From contig CALVFL010000008.1 in assembly GCA_944326825.1 (NCBI GenBank), positions 1-37,788 on the forward strand: 37,788 bases of DNA. The letters are read 5' to 3'. This DNA is from an uncultured Erysipelotrichaceae bacterium (lineage in GTDB: Bacteria; Bacillota_I; Bacilli_A; Erysipelotrichales; Erysipelotrichaceae). The position numbers were made by a program, and so were the translations under genes. This document shows, in pieces, positions 36,289 to 37,788 of this stretch (positions are counted from its first letter, which is position 1; every line of letters begins with the position of its first letter). Below the pieces are notes generated by a model that was given only the letters and a program-made list of their open reading frames with translations, was not told the origin of the DNA and did no database searches.

Positions 36289-36816
36289 TTATTTAAGCAT
36301 TTTCTTTAACTTTTTGACCGCCGTGTCGATCGTGAGCATAACAGCTTGGCGACTAATACCTTCTCCCTTAGCGATTTCATCAAGTGTTTTCTCCTCTAAG
36401 AAATATTTAGTGAGCCTTGATCTTTGTTTAGAAGATAATCTTTCCATATACTCAAAGAGCTTGCTGATCTGCTCTTTAAACATCATTTCATCAATCAGAT
36501 GATGTTCGTAGGATTGATCGGGGTGATGTTCATAGAAATTGGGATCATCGACATCATAGTTTGACAAGTTCCTTTTCATCCATCTTTCATGCCTTTCCTC
36601 ATTATTGTGAGATTCAACGATGATCCTTAAATGTTCCATAGATAAAATGATGTAAGGTTTCATATTAGAGAGCTCATAAGCGTATTGTCTAATAAACACA
36701 TCTTTAGGAAGATCAGTGAAGATGATCCACACAAATCCACCGATAACCTTGTCATACTCTTCATTTGCTGATAAAGCGATAAAATCAATTTCTTTTTTCA
36801 TTTTTCTTCTTTTCAT
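36289..36816 (-). CDS. Sigma-70 region 4-like regulatory protein
   Basis: A 175-residue protein. The C-terminal 55 residues are a sigma region 4 helix-turn-helix: LSSKQRSRLTKYFLEEKTLDEIAKGEGISRQAV is the typical motif, then a basic helix KKLKKMLK. The N-terminal two thirds (EIDFIALSANEEYDKVIGG...) is not a clear sigma region 2, which is common for the sigma-like proteins of Tn916/Tn1549-type integrative elements. AAAGGAG with a 5-nt gap sets the ATG at 36816. The frame remains open 30 codons upstream, through the terminator in the leader. Confidence 0.78.
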   Translation of the reverse strand: MKRRKMKKEIDFIALSANEEYDKVIGGFVWIIFTDLPKDVFIRQYAYELSNMKPYIILSMEHLRIIVESHNNEERHERWMKRNLSNYDVDDPNFYEHHPDQSYEHHLIDEMMFKEQISKLFEYMERLSSKQRSRLTKYFLEEKTLDEIAKGEGISRQAVMLTIDTAVKKLKKMLK

Positions 36817-36820
36817 GTCT

Positions 36821-36971
36821 GCTCCTTTCCGTCTGAAAGGCTGACGGTAAGAGCAAAAGAAAAGAGCCGGTTTCTTACTCACCGACTCGCGCCAAAAAGA
36901 GCACATGAGGTAGCGGCGAGCAATGAAGATCGATAACTCTTGTTATCGTGTCTTTTGTTTGCTCTCACCGC
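36821..36971 (-). promoter_or_regulatory. Layered RNA leader of the sigma-like gene
   Basis: In transcription order (minus strand): an outer stem GCGG/CCGC plus GAGCAA/TTGCTC (36959-36971 with 36913-36923) enclosing CGATAAC/GTTATCG (36931-36948); then GAGTCGGT/ACCGGCTC (36881-36888, 36864-36871) followed by TTTTCTTTT, an intrinsic terminator; then two mutually exclusive small hairpins, CCGTC/GACGG (36829-36847) and CCTTTC/GAAAGG (36824-36840), the latter covering the Shine-Dalgarno. Confidence 0.6.
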
Positions 36972-37038
36972 CTTATGGCCACTCAGGCTATTGAGAATAA
37001 AATGTAAAATGAATGATTACTTACGACTTTTTCTGGTC

Positions 37039-37155
37039 TCAAGATAATGCTGATCCAGCAACGGATTTAGATTTGCTGCTATAGCGACTATCTCTTAGAA
37101 TGGTGCTAACTTTGCTTGCTACACGATGAGATGTCTGTTTTGTATTTCGAGCCAT
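37039..37155 (-). CDS. Small basic Ser/Lys-rich protein of integrative-element type
   Basis: A 38-residue ORF with a good ribosome site (GCGAGGTG, 5-nt gap). It begins MARNTKQTSHRVASKVS and ends SKSKSVAGSALS. Very similar short proteins (KTS-VASKAS-K-LR pattern, ending KSAAGSALSQ-like) are common on conjugative elements of Firmicutes; I recall the pattern but their function is unknown. It lies upstream of the sigma-like gene on the same strand, before the structured leader. Confidence 0.65.
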   Translation of the reverse strand: MARNTKQTSHRVASKVSTILRDSRYSSKSKSVAGSALS

Positions 37156-37214
37156 ATTTTCACCTCGCTTTCTTTAATTACATTCTATAAGCAAGGCTAA
37201 TAAAGGAGTAGGGT

Positions 37215-37259
37215 ATGAGAGTTCCGATTTCTAGGCAAAAACAAACAAAAACAGTATAA
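37215..37259 (+). CDS. Putative leader peptide (14 codons)
   Basis: A tiny ORF, MRVPISRQKQTKTV, with a strong Shine-Dalgarno (AAAGGAG, 6-nt gap). Its last codons and stop lie in the 5' arm of a hairpin that ends in seven Ts. This is the layout of a ribosome-mediated attenuator. The downstream gene on this strand is the broken lipoprotein gene at 37584. Confidence 0.5.
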   Translation: MRVPISRQKQTKTV

Positions 37260-37341
37260 AAAAGAGGATATTCAATTCGCAATGAATCAAATATCCTCCA
37301 AAAATAACTGTTTTTTTAACCGGAAGTCTGAGTTCCGATTT
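37219..37341. repeat. 12-bp direct repeats flanking the attenuator-like hairpin
   Basis: GAGTTCCGATTT occurs at 37219-37230 (inside the uORF) and at 37330-37341, 111 bases apart. The second copy is part of a small CGGAA/TTCCG hairpin followed by ATTTTCT. Confidence 0.55.
37247..37317 (+). terminator. Nested hairpin with T-run behind the leader peptide
   Basis: Outer arms AAAAACAGT (37247-37255) / ACTGTTTTT (37307-37315), inner arms GAGGATATT (37264-37272) / AATATCCTC (37290-37298) and a small apical ATTC/GAAT stem. Seven Ts end at 37317. Ribosome position on the uORF could decide whether the outer stem forms. Confidence 0.6.
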
Positions 37342-37380
37342 TCTATTAAAAAGTGTATTTTTTATGATGTTAGGTTCGAG

Positions 37381-37463
37381 GCGAGAGTTTAGCCTGATCA
37401 CAAACCTACGGTATACCTAAAGATATCAATGTTTACAGACCTGAACTCTCGCTAAAATCAGGC
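37381..37463. other. Predicted pseudoknot-forming sequence
   Basis: Two perfect complementary pairs cross each other: GCGAGAGTT (37381-37389) with AACTCTCGC (37444-37452), and GCCTGAT (37392-37398) with ATCAGGC (37457-37463). Order A-B-A'-B' is an H-type pseudoknot on either strand. Between lie the palindrome GGTATACC and AAAGATATC, which recurs at 37472-37480. No ORF covers it. Confidence 0.5.
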
Positions 37464-37530
37464 ACCTGGGCAAAGATATCTCTATACTCATAATAGCAAA
37501 AACTTTTGCCTTTGTATTAATTATTCAAAC

Positions 37531-37559
37531 TTGTTTATAATATGCAGTGGCCTTATAAT
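37531..37559 (+). promoter_or_regulatory. Promoter of the truncated lipoprotein gene
   Basis: TTGTTT (37531-37536), a 17-bp spacer and TATAAT (37554-37559). A second TATAAT overlaps at 37536-37541. Confidence 0.6.
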
Positions 37560-37583
37560 GGAATTGTAAACTGGAGGGTACAT

Positions 37584-37715
37584 ATGAGAAGAAAGATAAA
37601 TCTTGTATTAGTTTTATTTTTATTGTTGTTATTGTTTGGTTGTAATAGTGCCAATCAGGAAACTGGATATGACGCGCGATTTGTGCCACCCACGTCGCTC
37701 TCAGAGTGCCACTAA
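37584..37715 (+). pseudogene. Lipoprotein gene cut by a mobile-element end
   Basis: GGAGGGTACAT precedes an ATG that begins a clear lipoprotein signal: MRRKINLVLVLFLLLLLFGC with the lipobox Cys20, then NSANQETGYDARF. After about 33 codons the frame runs into the GTGCCAC repeats and stops at TAA (37713-37715). The mature domain is missing, so its function cannot be judged. Confidence 0.7.
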
Positions 37716-37788
37716 AGTCGGAATGCCAGTGCCACCAAAGTCTTTTTTTGAGTGCCACCATCAGATTGAAAAACCGTCACGATTTATG
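37683..37788. mobile_element. Terminal region of a probable IS21-like element, cut by the window edge
   Basis: Four GTGCCAC copies start at 37683, 37706, 37729 and 37752, each exactly 23 bp apart, with an extra TGCCA at 37724. Repeated transposase-binding motifs near the tips are a known trait of IS21-family ends, many with GTGGCAC-type repeats. No transposase gene is inside the window, so the family call is tentative. Confidence 0.5.

Noticed and set aside
37683-37758. CRISPR array
   Set aside because: The repeat unit is only 7 bp at 23-bp spacing, with partly similar spacers and no cas genes.
37525-37761. 78-codon minus-strand ORF
   Set aside because: It runs antisense through the lipoprotein signal and the GTGCCAC repeats, without a ribosome site.

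Overview
The window looks like a chromosomal segment of a low-GC Gram-positive bacterium. The signs are A+T-rich intergenic DNA, strong AGGAGG-type ribosome sites, HPr with both His15 and Ser46, a YrrM/TrmR-type methyltransferase, and CoaX-type pantothenate kinase. My best guess is an Erysipelotrichia-like Firmicute, but no rRNA or marker gene here proves it. Nearly all genes lie on the minus strand.

Positions 1-21700 are mostly housekeeping genes. In order they are a purine permease, an alr-ogt-tag operon, tRNA-Gln and tRNA-Ser, gdhA, and a phospholipase C-like/HAD fusion. Next comes a coenzyme A block (ECF S component, coaBC, coaX) with malQ translationally coupled behind it, then glpK coupled to a TetM-like GTPase that carries a C-terminal YacP/Rae1-like NYN domain. 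A RelBE-type toxin-antitoxin pair, a DUF4015 putative glycosidase, an acidic repeat protein, trmR, pgcA and ptsH follow. A likely small RNA with its own promoter and terminator sits at about 11471-11557 on the plus strand.

Positions 21768-30743 hold a complete homologue of the poorly characterised enterobacterial yhfS-yhfZ cluster. It has a PLP fold-type I enzyme (YhfS), a membrane carrier (YhfT), a small Gly-rich protein (YhfU), a PTE-like metallohydrolase (Php), a phosphopentomutase-like enzyme (YhfW), an alanine-racemase-like PLP enzyme (YhfX), a PRD protein (YhfY) and a wHTH regulator (YhfZ). Two genes are added: a very short amidase-signature enzyme between yhfX and yhfS, and a zinc-ribbon membrane protein at the head. 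HPr lies just downstream, although ptsH has its own promoter. I read this as a PTS-responsive catabolic operon for an unknown, probably amide- or amino-containing, phosphorylated compound.

Positions 30873-37788 are mobile and accessory DNA. An IS200/IS605 element (tnpA, tnpB and a likely omega RNA) splits a CAP-domain lipoprotein gene at a TTGAT site, and the gene can be rejoined in frame. An IS110 transposase with a long structured leader (candidate bridge RNA) follows. Next are a MazF/PemK protein with a cysteine-rich tail, a sigma-like protein behind a layered RNA leader, and a 38-residue protein of a kind seen on integrative elements. A likely uORF-attenuator, a predicted pseudoknot, and a lipoprotein gene cut by the end of a probable IS21-like element with 23-bp-periodic GTGCCAC repeats complete the window.

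A regulatory theme runs through the window. Several first genes have no ribosome site but a -10 box 6-9 nt before the start codon (leaderless mRNAs). Several other genes have an intrinsic-terminator-like hairpin placed directly before the Shine-Dalgarno.
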